Below are positions 42,318 to 50,529 of a stretch of 64,000 nucleotides of DNA, piece by piece; the stretch's first letter is position 1, and every line of letters starts with the position of its first letter. The DNA lies in the NCBI GenBank assembly GCA_022711435.1, contig JAKLFB010000017.1:1-64000 (forward strand), given 5' to 3'. Made by a program: the position numbers and the translations under genes. The notes beneath the pieces are model-generated. The model did no database searches and was not told the DNA's origin. It was given only the letters and a program-made list of their open reading frames with translations. Source of the DNA: Verrucomicrobiota bacterium. GTDB lineage: Bacteria > Verrucomicrobiota > Verrucomicrobiia > Limisphaerales > UBA1319.

Positions 42318-43532
42318 TTATGGATTCAAGGCGCGAGCGCCGGCTTGGGGAGGAAGAGCTGGCAGGAACACGATGCAGACGGGCGATCCCACCTCGAGCG
42401 GTTGCCCGGTGGGCGTCAGCCGGCCGGTCGCGGGATCGACGCGGAACACGGTCACATTGTGAGTCTGCTGGTTCGCCGCCAACAGGAACCGGCCCGCGGG
42501 ATCGAGATTGAAGCTGCGCGGGGTTTTGCCCTGGGTCGGCTGGTGTTCGAGATAGGTCAGCCGGCCGGTCTTGCCATCGATCGCATACGCCACGATGCTG
42601 TCGTGGCCGCGGTTGGATCCGTAGAGAAAGCGTCCGGACGGATGCACGAAAATCTCCGCCGTCGAGTTCTCGCCCGAGAAATCCTGCGGCAGCGTGGTGA
42701 TCGACTGGATCTCGACCATCCGGCCAACACGTGCCTGATGCCGAAACACCGTCACCGTCGAGTCGAGCTCGTTGATGACATACGCGAATCGGCCGTCCGG
42801 ACGGAACGCCATGTGCCGGGGGCCGGCGCCGGGCTTGACCGCCGCCGCCGGCGGGTCATGGGGGCGCAGCGCGCCGCGCTCGAGGTCGAGATTGTAGGCG
42901 AGCACCTTGTCGAGCCCGAGGTCGGGGACCCACACACGCCGGCCCGTGGCATCGAGGTAGACGCCGTGGGCGTGCGGCCCCGTCTGCCGCCGCGGGTTGA
43001 CGCTCGAGCCTTCATGCTGGACAAAGGCAGCGGCTTTGCCCAGGCGGCCATCCGTGCCGACGGGCAGCATCGCGGTGCTGCCGCCGCCGTAGTTGGCCAC
43101 CAGCACCCAACGGCCGGTCGGATCCACGGCCAGGTGGCATGGCCCGGCGCCGCCCGACGATTCCTGGTTCAGCAGGGCCAGCCGCCCCGTGCCGCGCTCG
43201 ATCTCGAACGCGCTCACGCCGCCCTCGCCCCGTTTGCCCGCCGCGCCCCCCATCTCGGTCACCGCATAGAGATAACGCCCGTTGGGATGCAGCGCCAAAA
43301 AGCTCGGATTCACCGCCGCCGCCGCCAATTCCGGCGCCGTCAGCCTTCCTGAATCGGATTGCATCCGGGCAACATAAATGCCCTGGCTCTGCCGGCCGGT
43401 GTAGGTGCCGAAATAGACCAGGCACTCGGCCGGCGGCGGGGCGGCCGATCCGGCTTCCGCCCCTCGAGAGACACCGGGCTCGTCCACGCTCAGAAACAAC
43501 GTGATCATCGCGATCCAGGAAAGGGTTTTCAT
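42318..43532 (-). CDS. Secreted lactonase-family beta-propeller (6-phosphogluconolactonase-like)
   Basis: A 404-residue protein with an N-terminal signal (KTLSWIAMITLFLSV). It shows the lactonase pattern: VYFGTYTGRQSQGIY, NPSFLALHPNGRYLYAV, GPCHLAVDPTGRWVLVANYG, TGPHAHGVYLD and SNRGHDSIVAY, matching the YbhE/Pgl seven-bladed propeller. Because it is exported, a cytoplasmic pentose-phosphate role is unlikely; hydrolysis of sugar lactones made by the nearby periplasmic oxidoreductases is an inference. AAGG lies before ATG 43532. Minus strand; convergent with the YdcF-like gene. Confidence 0.8.
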   Translation of the reverse strand: MKTLSWIAMITLFLSVDEPGVSRGAEAGSAAPPPAECLVYFGTYTGRQSQGIYVARMQSDSGRLTAPELAAAAVNPSFLALHPNGRYLYAVTEMGGAAGKRGEGGVSAFEIERGTGRLALLNQESSGGAGPCHLAVDPTGRWVLVANYGGGSTAMLPVGTDGRLGKAAAFVQHEGSSVNPRRQTGPHAHGVYLDATGRRVWVPDLGLDKVLAYNLDLERGALRPHDPPAAAVKPGAGPRHMAFRPDGRFAYVINELDSTVTVFRHQARVGRMVEIQSITTLPQDFSGENSTAEIFVHPSGRFLYGSNRGHDSIVAYAIDGKTGRLTYLEHQPTQGKTPRSFNLDPAGRFLLAANQQTHNVTVFRVDPATGRLTPTGQPLEVGSPVCIVFLPALPPQAGARALNP

Positions 43533-43616
43533 GGCCTTATCCAAACCTCAAGCCTCGCCTCGCGCAAGCCGCCAGTTGAGGTTTCATGAGGTCAAGCCGT
43601 AATGCAATCCGCCCTT

Positions 43617-44684
43617 TTACCGTGAGCTGGCCGGCAGGAAGCGGTCGGCGATCTCGAGGGCGATCTGCGTCGCCAATCCCTGTCCATCGAGATTGCAGAG
43701 AACGATCACCCAGAGCCGGTCATCGGGGAACCACTGCAGGCTGGCAGAGAAGCCGGAGGTGGATCCGCTGTGCCCGATGTTCCGGCGGCCGCCGTGGGGA
43801 TCCACGCCCCAGCCCAGCCCGTAAAGCTTCTCGCCGCCATCGTTGAGCCGGGTGGGCGCCCACATATCGTTCCGGCTCGATTCGGACAGGACGCTTCCCG
43901 TTTCGAGGGCGATGGCCCAGCGCGCCAGATCGAGCACGGTCGACGCGACCGCCCCGGCCGAGAAGATCTCCGTCAGATCGGAATCGCGGTTGATCCAGCG
44001 GTCGTCCTTGCGCTCGTAGCCATCGGCCCGGCGCGGGATGAGGGCGCGCAGGTCGCGGCTGCGCGTTTCGGCCATGCCATGGGGGCGGCAGATGCGCGAT
44101 TCGAAGGCCTGCCAGTAGGGCGCGCCGCCGGCCTCCTCGATGATGTAGCCCAGCAGGTTGTAGCCGCTGTTGCAGTAGGCATAGCGGTCTCCGGGCCGGG
44201 CCTCGAGCGGATACGCACCCAGCGTCCGCACAAAATCCTCCCGGGTCAGGCCTCGAGTGACTTCGAATCCGGGCAGCCCCGTGTAGTTCCGGAGCCCGGA
44301 CGTGTGGGTGAGGAGATGGCGGACCGTGATGCCTTCCCAGATCGGAGGCGCGTTGGTGAAGAAGCGTGTCACGGGATCGTCCAGTCGGACCCGGCCTTCC
44401 TCGGCTAGCATCATGACCAGGGCGGCGGTGAACTGTTTGGTGACCGATCCGATTTCGAACACGGTCTGTGCGGTGGCGGGGACCCGCCATTCGAGGTTGG
44501 CCCAGCCGTAGCCGCGGGCCTTGGCGATCCGCCCGTCGCGCACGACGGCCAGGGCCAGCCCCGGGATGTGCTTTTCCTCGAGCTGGGCCTGGACCAGCCG
44601 GTCGACCCGATCGGCCTGCATGGTGGCCGCCGCCGCCCATCCCATCCACGCGGCCGCGAGCCCGCAAAAAATCCTTCTCTTCAT
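43617..44684 (-). CDS. Serine beta-lactamase-fold hydrolase, secreted
   Basis: A 355-residue protein with a signal peptide (RIFCGLAAAWMGWAAAATMQA). The catalytic SxxK is in EIGSVTKQFTAALV near 80, YxN is YCNSGYN, and the HxG-type third motif is HSGSTSGF. It is a class C/esterase/DD-peptidase relative; the substrate is unknown. Its start overlaps the stop of parB (4 bases), so it is the downstream cotranslated partner. Confidence 0.8.
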   Translation of the reverse strand: MKRRIFCGLAAAWMGWAAAATMQADRVDRLVQAQLEEKHIPGLALAVVRDGRIAKARGYGWANLEWRVPATAQTVFEIGSVTKQFTAALVMMLAEEGRVRLDDPVTRFFTNAPPIWEGITVRHLLTHTSGLRNYTGLPGFEVTRGLTREDFVRTLGAYPLEARPGDRYAYCNSGYNLLGYIIEEAGGAPYWQAFESRICRPHGMAETRSRDLRALIPRRADGYERKDDRWINRDSDLTEIFSAGAVASTVLDLARWAIALETGSVLSESSRNDMWAPTRLNDGGEKLYGLGWGVDPHGGRRNIGHSGSTSGFSASLQWFPDDRLWVIVLCNLDGQGLATQIALEIADRFLPASSR

Positions 44685-45616
44685 TCCAGGTCGATCCCGA
44701 GCAGCTTGAGCACGCGGGACAGGTCATCGTCGCTGTAGAACTGGATCGTGACGGATCCTTTGCCGCGCAGGTAGCGGAGCTGGACTTTGGTGCCGAGGCG
44801 TTCGCGCAGTCGGCCTTCGAGGTCGGCAACCTGCGCGTCGCGGGCCGGCATCGTTCGGTCCCGGCCAGCCCGGGCCGGCTCTCTGGCCTGGCGCGCTTGC
44901 CAGCATGCCACCAGCTCCTCGGTGGCCCGCACGCTCAGGCCGTCTCGAATCGCCTGCGTCGCGGCCAGGTTTTGATCCTCGGGATCCTCGAGCCCCAGGA
45001 TCGCCTTGGCATGTCCAGCCGAGAGCTGGCCGTGCCGGATCCAGGCCTGGACCTGAGCCGGCAGCTTGAGCAGCCGCAGCGCGTTGGCCACGGTGGCCCG
45101 GTTCCGGCCCACCTGCTCGGCGATGTCCTCCTGCCGCAATTGGAACTGCAGAATCAACTGCTGGTAGCCGAGGGCTTCCTCGATCGGGTTGAGATCCTCG
45201 CGCTGGAGATTCTCGATGAGCATCCACTCGAGAACGGTGTGATCGTCGGCGTCGCGCACGATGGCCGGGATCTCGATGAGGCCCGACATCTGGGCGGCCC
45301 GCCAGCGGCGCTCGCCCGCGATCAGCTCGTACTGCTCACCCCGGGGCCGCACCAGCACCGGCTGCAGCACGCCCTTCGCGCGGATCGAATCGGCCAGCTC
45401 CTGGAGCGATTCCGGTGGGAAGTCACGACGCGGTTGGAGCGGGCTGGGCTGGATGCGGGTGAGGGGCAGCGTCTGCACCGGCTCCTGGGTCGCGCGTGCC
45501 AGCAGGGCGTCCATGCCAGCCCCCGCCGGCGCGGCTGGCGCAGGCGCAGGCGTCGAGCCGGGCGATCCGCCTCCCAGCAAGGCGCCCAAGCCCTTTCCAA
45601 GCGCTGATTTCGACAT
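44681..45616 (-). CDS. parB: Chromosome-partitioning protein ParB
   Basis: A 311-residue ParB/Spo0J-family protein. The N-terminal SALGKGLGALLGG is the ParA-interaction helix. The domain with IQPSPLQPRRDF, LIAGERRWRAA (CTP-binding Box II), IENLQREDLNPIEEA and the helix-turn-helix EQVGRNRATVANALRLL follows, and the C-terminal dimer domain ends in GSVTIQFYSDDDL. It loads at parS and slides as a CTP-dependent clamp. No parA gene and no parS (TGTTTCACGTGAAACA-like) site is seen in the window, so the partner is elsewhere. It overlaps the beta-lactamase-fold gene downstream. Start at ATG 45616. Confidence 0.9.
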   Translation of the reverse strand: MSKSALGKGLGALLGGGSPGSTPAPAPAAPAGAGMDALLARATQEPVQTLPLTRIQPSPLQPRRDFPPESLQELADSIRAKGVLQPVLVRPRGEQYELIAGERRWRAAQMSGLIEIPAIVRDADDHTVLEWMLIENLQREDLNPIEEALGYQQLILQFQLRQEDIAEQVGRNRATVANALRLLKLPAQVQAWIRHGQLSAGHAKAILGLEDPEDQNLAATQAIRDGLSVRATEELVACWQARQAREPARAGRDRTMPARDAQVADLEGRLRERLGTKVQLRYLRGKGSVTIQFYSDDDLSRVLKLLGIDLE

Positions 45617-45665
45617 GCCCCGGAGAGTGTCCAACAACATCCGGATTGTCAATCACCCCGCCGGG

Positions 45666-47123
45666 TCACGAGGCCAGCCGCCAGATCTGGGCCACCAGCA
45701 GCGTTGCCAGAAAGCCCATCCCCAGCGGCAGGAGAGCCGCCAGCGCAGCCCACCTCCAGCTCCCGGACTCCTTGTAGATCGTGTAGAGCGTCGTGCTGCA
45801 AGGGTTGTGCAGCAGGCTGAAAAGCATCAGGTTGACGCCCGTCAGGACCGTCCACCCGCCCGCCTCGAGCACCGCCAGGGTGTTGGCCGGCGACTCGAGC
45901 TCGAACATCACGCCCGCACCCGCCCCCACGCCGGTCAGCCCCGACGTCAGGACCGTCAGCATCAGGACGGTGGGGATAACGATTTCGTTGGCGGGGATGG
46001 CGATGATATAGGCCAGCAGGATCACGCCGTTGAGGCCGATGAGATGCCCGATCGGGTCCAGGGCGCCGGCAATCCAGGCGGCCACGCTCTGGCCGCCCGC
46101 CTCCACGTTGGCCACCAGCCAGATCACCGCTCCCGCCGGCGCCGCGAAAACCACCGCCCGCCAGAGCACATACACCGTCCGGTCCACAAACGAGGTGTAG
46201 AGCGTCTGCCAAAGACGCGGCGGGCGGTAGGGCGGCAGCTCGAGGCTGAACGTGGACACCTGGCCTTCGAGAACGGTCCGGGAGAGCAGCCACGACGCCA
46301 CCAGCGACAGGGCGACGCCCAGCAGCACCACCCCCACCACCGCCATCGACGAGACGGTGCCCGCCAGCCAGGCGGGCGCTTGCGTGCCCAGAAAGAGCGA
46401 GGCCACCAGGATCTGGGTTGGCCACCTCCCGTTGCAAAGCGCGAAATTGTTGGTCAGCATTGCGATCAAGCGCTCGCGCGGGCTGTCGATGATCCGTGTA
46501 GCTACCACGCCCGCCGCGTTGCACCCGAAGCCCATCATCATGCTCAGAGATTGCTTCCCGTGCGCGCCCGCCCTTCGAAACAATCCATCGAGATTGAACG
46601 CCACGCGCGGCAGATAGCCGAAGTCCTCGAGCAGGGTGAACATGGGGAAGAAGATGGCCATCGGGGGCAGCATGACGCTCACGACCCACGCCGTGGCCAG
46701 GTAGACGCCATCCACGGTCAGCCCCCGGATCCAGCCGGGCACGCCCCACTCGACCGCCACGGACCGCAGCCACCCCGCCCCCTGGTCCACCAGCAGCCAG
46801 CTCAGCCAGCCCGAAGGCACGTTCGCCCCGCTGATCGTGATCCAAAACACGACCGCAAATAATAGAACCATCAGCGGGAATCCCCACCGCCGGCTCGTGA
46901 CGATCCTGTCCACGGCCCGATCCCAATCAAATCGAGGTTTCCGGCCCGGCCAGGCCACCGCGCGGTCCGCCAGTCGCGCCGACTCGGAATAGACGGCCTC
47001 GACCAGCCGGTCGTGGAAATCGCGGCCGATCCGCCAGCGCAGCCTTTGGGCCGATGCCAGCACCTCCTCCGGTGTGACCGGCGGAGGCGGCTCCGTGCTC
47101 GAAGGGCGAGGATCTGCGTTCAA
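45666..47123 (-). CDS. feoB: FeoB permease (membrane) domain as a separate frame
   Basis: About 485 residues covering the FeoB membrane portion: the segment [19 protein letters not shown] (TM1), the Gate domain [21 protein letters not shown] region, GFGCNAAGV (cysteine path), [14 protein letters not shown] and the second Gate. No GTPase domain is present; that lies in the next frame. The start is uncertain: a TTG at 47123 follows the stop of the GTPase gene by 11 bases and is used here. Either the protein is naturally split or a frameshift between 47123 and 47140 broke one gene. Ferrous iron uptake, inner membrane. Confidence 0.75.
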   Translation of the reverse strand: MNADPRPSSTEPPPPVTPEEVLASAQRLRWRIGRDFHDRLVEAVYSESARLADRAVAWPGRKPRFDWDRAVDRIVTSRRWGFPLMVLLFAVVFWITISGANVPSGWLSWLLVDQGAGWLRSVAVEWGVPGWIRGLTVDGVYLATAWVVSVMLPPMAIFFPMFTLLEDFGYLPRVAFNLDGLFRRAGAHGKQSLSMMMGFGCNAAGVVATRIIDSPRERLIAMLTNNFALCNGRWPTQILVASLFLGTQAPAWLAGTVSSMAVVGVVLLGVALSLVASWLLSRTVLEGQVSTFSLELPPYRPPRLWQTLYTSFVDRTVYVLWRAVVFAAPAGAVIWLVANVEAGGQSVAAWIAGALDPIGHLIGLNGVILLAYIIAIPANEIVIPTVLMLTVLTSGLTGVGAGAGVMFELESPANTLAVLEAGGWTVLTGVNLMLFSLLHNPCSTTLYTIYKESGSWRWAALAALLPLGMGFLATLLVAQIWRLAS

Positions 47124-47134
47124 GGCGCGTGGAT

Positions 47135-47956
47135 TCAGGTTGCGAGCGGGGGCAAGCCTGGGCTGGCGGCAGCGTCCGAAAAGCCCCACTCGCCTGTTCG
47201 GACGGCTTGGATGATGCGCTCGTCTCCGTCGAGGAGGCGCACGGCCACCCAGCGGGCATTGGGGAGCCGCGGATAAGCCCGCTGGACGAGGCCGGCCAGG
47301 TGATCGACTGCCTCCTTGAACCCGGGCGGCTCGCTCGGCAGCCGGCGCTCGCGGCACGCCGCCCGGCCCGCGGCCACATCGTGGATCGCCGACAACAGCG
47401 CCTCGAGCCCGCGCCGGGCACGGGCTTCGGTCGGCACCACCGGCACCCCCAGATCCCGAGCCAGCCGGCGATCGTCGATCGCCAATCCGTGCCGCCGCGC
47501 CTCGTCCATCAGGTTCAGGCAGACCACCGCGCGGGGGGTAATCTCCATCACCTGGAGCGCCAGGTTCAGGTTTCGCTCGAGCCGGGTCGCGTCCAGCACG
47601 ACCACGGCGACATCCGGCTGCCCGAACAGCAGAAAATCGCGGGCGACTTCCTCATCGGGGCTCGTCGCCAGGAGCGAGTAGGTCCCCGGCAAATCAACCA
47701 GCTTGAACCGCTTCCCTGCGTATTGGAAGCCGCCCTCGGCCCGCGTCACGGTCTTGCCCGGCCAATTGCCCGTGTGCTGCCTCAATCCGGTCAGCGCGTT
47801 GAACACGGTGCTCTTGCCGGTGTTGGGATTGCCGGCCAGCGCCACCACGTAATCCCCGTCCTCGACATGGATCCCGAGCCGCTCGAGCTGGGCGATCGGG
47901 CGGGCCGGGCAATCGGCGCAGCCCGCCGACGCTGCCTCGGACGAACGTGCGCTCAT
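47135..47956 (-). CDS. feoB: FeoB G-protein (GTPase) domain as a separate frame
   Basis: A 273-residue frame with the FeoB GTPase motifs: G1 GNPNTGKST, the switch [12 protein letters not shown]3 DLPGTYSL, G4 NLMDEA and G5-like PTEARARRG. The FeoB helical domain follows to about 250. It then stops (PPLAT, TGA) where full-length FeoB would continue into the membrane domain. A short CADCPARP element leads the N-terminus. It overlaps the FeoA/DtxR fusion gene upstream by four bases (ATGA), which indicates one operon. If not a frameshift, the two halves must assemble as separate polypeptides. Confidence 0.8.
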   Translation of the reverse strand: MSARSSEAASAGCADCPARPIAQLERLGIHVEDGDYVVALAGNPNTGKSTVFNALTGLRQHTGNWPGKTVTRAEGGFQYAGKRFKLVDLPGTYSLLATSPDEEVARDFLLFGQPDVAVVVLDATRLERNLNLALQVMEITPRAVVCLNLMDEARRHGLAIDDRRLARDLGVPVVPTEARARRGLEALLSAIHDVAAGRAACRERRLPSEPPGFKEAVDHLAGLVQRAYPRLPNARWVAVRLLDGDERIIQAVRTGEWGFSDAAASPGLPPLAT

Positions 47957-49041
47957 GCTGCGGCCGCCTCCGAGGCCCCGCGCGCGACCTGGATCAACCG
48001 CGCCTGCTCCCGCCGCAATGCGATCAATGCGCCCCGGATCCGATAGGCGATCGGATCGCCCCCCGGGCTCGCCAGCTCCGCGGCGATCACCGTGCCCGGC
48101 ACGATCCCCAGATCCAGCAGCCGGCGGCGCTCCGGTCCCCGGCACCGCGGCGATACGCCCACCACCCGCGCCGACTCGCCCGGCTTCAGCAGATGAAGCC
48201 CGCTGCCGCTCGGCGCCTCGATCTCCTCCTCGACCATTTCCGGCACCACGGAGATGTTCGCGGCCGCCAGAGGCGTCAGGAGATGCTCGTCGCCCTCGGC
48301 CCAGAATCGGATCCCGCCCGGCCCCGCTTCGAGCAGGCGCACGCGCATGTTCGGATACAGCCCCAGCGCGGTCAGCTGCTCGTAGATCGCAGGCGGTTCG
48401 TCCTCGAGATGGACGATCCGGCCGGTCTGGAGGATGCCCAGCGCCGACAGCGGCTTGCCGCCGTGCGCCACCCATTCGCCCCCGGCCGTCGGGATCGGAT
48501 CGCCATGCGGATCATGGGTGGGATGCCCGAGTCGAGCCGACAGCGCATCCGCTGCCTCCGGAGAGAGGAAATGCTCGTGGCGCTCGGCCAAACGATGCCA
48601 GTCCTTTTCCGCCACTCCAGTCTGCTCCGCCAAGTGCCGTTCCCAAAGCCGATGGGCCCGGATGACGCTCAGGGCATATGCCCGGCCCGTCGCCGCAAGC
48701 TGGATCTCCTCGCCCAGGACCGAGATCAGCCCGCGCCGCTCCATGTCGCCCAGCACCTCCGCCACGTGGTTCGGACTCACCTGCAGCGCGCCCGCCAGGC
48801 TCGGGATCGTCGCCCGGCATCGCTCCCGCTCGCATCGGTGCAGATGCTTCAGGGCGTCTTCGCTCAGAATCCGGTTGCGCAGGGTGCGGTATCGACGCCA
48901 TCGATCCCACAGACCCCATCGGGGCCACACCGCCAGGCAGATCATGCCCAGGACCGCCACCCCGATCGCCAGCGCCCACCCGGGCGAGAGAAACGTGCTG
49001 GCCGCGCCAGCCATCATTGTCTGAGGCCCCGTCATATCCAT
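47953..49041 (-). CDS. Membrane-anchored DtxR/MntR-like repressor fused to two FeoA domains
   Basis: A 362-residue fusion. Residues about 15-37 form a transmembrane helix (SPGWALAIGVAVLGMICLAVW). A DtxR-type winged helix follows at about 45-110 (SLAGALQVSPNHVAEVLGDM) and the dimer/metal domain at 112-165 (IRAHRLWERHL, ERHEHFLS, then GHPTHDPHGDPIP). The metal-site position that is Cys102 in DtxR is Glu here, as in MntR. Two FeoA (SH3-like) domains follow: about 200-270 and 280-355 (RRLLDLGIVPGT). It is the first gene of the feo operon and is upstream of the FeoB GTPase. It may sense iron or manganese at the membrane and regulate the transporter. Confidence 0.8.
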   Translation of the reverse strand: MDMTGPQTMMAGAASTFLSPGWALAIGVAVLGMICLAVWPRWGLWDRWRRYRTLRNRILSEDALKHLHRCERERCRATIPSLAGALQVSPNHVAEVLGDMERRGLISVLGEEIQLAATGRAYALSVIRAHRLWERHLAEQTGVAEKDWHRLAERHEHFLSPEAADALSARLGHPTHDPHGDPIPTAGGEWVAHGGKPLSALGILQTGRIVHLEDEPPAIYEQLTALGLYPNMRVRLLEAGPGGIRFWAEGDEHLLTPLAAANISVVPEMVEEEIEAPSGSGLHLLKPGESARVVGVSPRCRGPERRRLLDLGIVPGTVIAAELASPGGDPIAYRIRGALIALRREQARLIQVARGASEAAAA

Positions 49042-49564
49042 CCCCACTATAGCGAATGCGCTTCTCCCGTCAAAGCGGCCGTTATGCTTGGATTTCAGGA
49101 AGGGATTCACGTCTCCCCGTTTCATCGAGCTGCACAGGCCTGCTGAAGGCGCAGATCCGAACTGGCCGTGGATTGTCTGCTCAGTGAGCCCGATGGCGAA
49201 ACAACATTGTCGGCTCCTGGGTGGCCACCAATGAACAGGTGACCGGTATTCGTGCCACGAAGAAAGACAGGAAGAGGCAACCAGTCACCCGCGGCTGCGG
49301 ACGGGTGCCCAGCCTGCGCCGCGGCGGCTTTGGCAGGCAGGCGTCCGCGGTCTGGAAGGTTCGGGGCGCGGGCCTTGGCCCGCAGCGCTGTCGGCTGGCT
49401 GGCTGCACGCTGCCGGCTCGGCCCGCCGTGGAGCGCGCGCATGGCAAATGTCAAATATTTAGATGCGACCCCATTGCCTTCATGGGGGATCCAAAATGTT
49501 CTCGCGTCCGGGCGCCGGGTTCTCCAACATCACGCCCGTGATGCGGACCGCGTCCGTTTCACGC
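49042..49564. repeat. Repeat-rich gene-free stretch between feo and pur operons
   Basis: The region contains several shared repeats: GGAAGGGATTCACGTC near 49098 (also at 58145), the GC-rich dispersed repeat at 49306-49430 (also at 13833, 30629 and 57828), and AAATGTCAAATATTTAGATG at 49446, followed by CGACCCC, a typical RAYT-associated terminus. No protein-coding frame is supported. Confidence 0.5.
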
Positions 49565-49801
49565 ATGAAAGCCAAGATCATCGTCATGCCCAAGAAGGCC
49601 GTGGTGGATCCCCAAGGCAAGGCGGTCCAGGCCGCCCTCGAGCAGATGGGGCACACGGGCGTCCGCGCCGTCCATGTCGGGAAATACCTCGAGATCGAGG
49701 TCGAGGGCGAGAGGGCCGTGGTGGAATCCCGGCTCCAGGATGCCTGCCACAAGCTTCTCAGCAACCCGGTGATCGAGGATTACCGCCTCGAGCTCGAATG
49801 A
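49565..49801 (+). CDS. purS: Phosphoribosylformylglycinamidine synthase, PurS subunit
   Basis: A 78-residue protein ([20 protein letters not shown], ending DYRLELE), the small subunit that bridges PurL and PurQ in the three-subunit FGAM synthase. The length and the [12 protein letters not shown] and KYLEIEVEG segments fit PurS. An upstream in-frame ATG at 49463 would add 34 unrelated residues; ATG 49565 is preferred. The stop overlaps the purQ start by four bases. Confidence 0.9.
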   Translation: MKAKIIVMPKKAVVDPQGKAVQAALEQMGHTGVRAVHVGKYLEIEVEGERAVVESRLQDACHKLLSNPVIEDYRLELE

Positions 49802-50529
49802 ACTTCGCTGTTCTGCAGTTCCCCGGGTCCAACTGCGATCAGGACTGCGTCCATGTCTTGCGGCGCGTCCTGGGTCATTCGGCGCGGCTCCTGTGGCACA
49901 AGGAGACTGGGTTGGGCGGCGCGGACGCCGTGGTGGTTCCGGGCGGGTTCAGCTACGGCGATTACCTGCGGACGGGCGCCATTGCCCGGTTCAGCCCGGT
50001 GATGCAGGCGGTGCGGGAGCACGCGGCTGCGGGGGGGCTGGTGCTGGGGATCTGCAACGGCTTTCAGATCTTGTGCGAGGCGGGCCTGCTGCCCGGCGCC
50101 CTGGTCCGGAACCGGTCGCTTCAGTTCCGCTGCGAGCACGTCTATCTCGAGACGCTCGATTCGACATCGCCCTTCACGGGGCGGATTCCGGCCGGGCAGC
50201 TATTGCGGCTGCCGATCGCGCATGGCGAGGGCTGCTATTACGCCGCGGCGGAGACCCTGACCGAGCTGCAGCGCGGCCATCAAGTGCTCTGGCGATACGT
50301 GGACGCGCGGGGCGAGGCCACCTCGGCCGCCAACCCCAACGGATCGATCGACAATATCGCCGGCGTCTGCAACGAGCGCGGCAACGTGGCCGGCCTCATG
50401 CCCCATCCCGAGCGCGCCAGCGAGGCCATCCTCGATGGCGAAGACGGCCGCTGGATCTTTGCCAGCATGATCCACTGGCTCGAGGAGCGCGCGCGGGCTT
50501 CGGCCGCCCCCGAGCCAGGACACCCATGA
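49798..50529 (+). CDS. purQ: Phosphoribosylformylglycinamidine synthase, glutaminase subunit PurQ
   Basis: A 243-residue class I glutamine amidotransferase that delivers ammonia to PurL. The motifs are FPGSNCDQD, the oxyanion [10 protein letters not shown], the nucleophile Cys in [10 protein letters not shown] near 94, and the His/Glu of MPHPERA near 205. Overlaps purS upstream and purL downstream by four bases each, so the three are translated together. Purine biosynthesis, cytoplasm. Confidence 0.92.
   Translation: MNFAVLQFPGSNCDQDCVHVLRRVLGHSARLLWHKETGLGGADAVVVPGGFSYGDYLRTGAIARFSPVMQAVREHAAAGGLVLGICNGFQILCEAGLLPGALVRNRSLQFRCEHVYLETLDSTSPFTGRIPAGQLLRLPIAHGEGCYYAAAETLTELQRGHQVLWRYVDARGEATSAANPNGSIDNIAGVCNERGNVAGLMPHPERASEAILDGEDGRWIFASMIHWLEERARASAAPEPGHP

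Noticed and set aside
44681..45660. parS/origin near parB
   Set aside because: No TGTTTCACGTGAAACA-like site, DnaA boxes or dnaA gene could be found in this window.
49898..49960. Possible purine riboswitch near the pur operon
   Set aside because: Upstream of purS I see no purine-riboswitch three-way junction; the region is repeat-rich.
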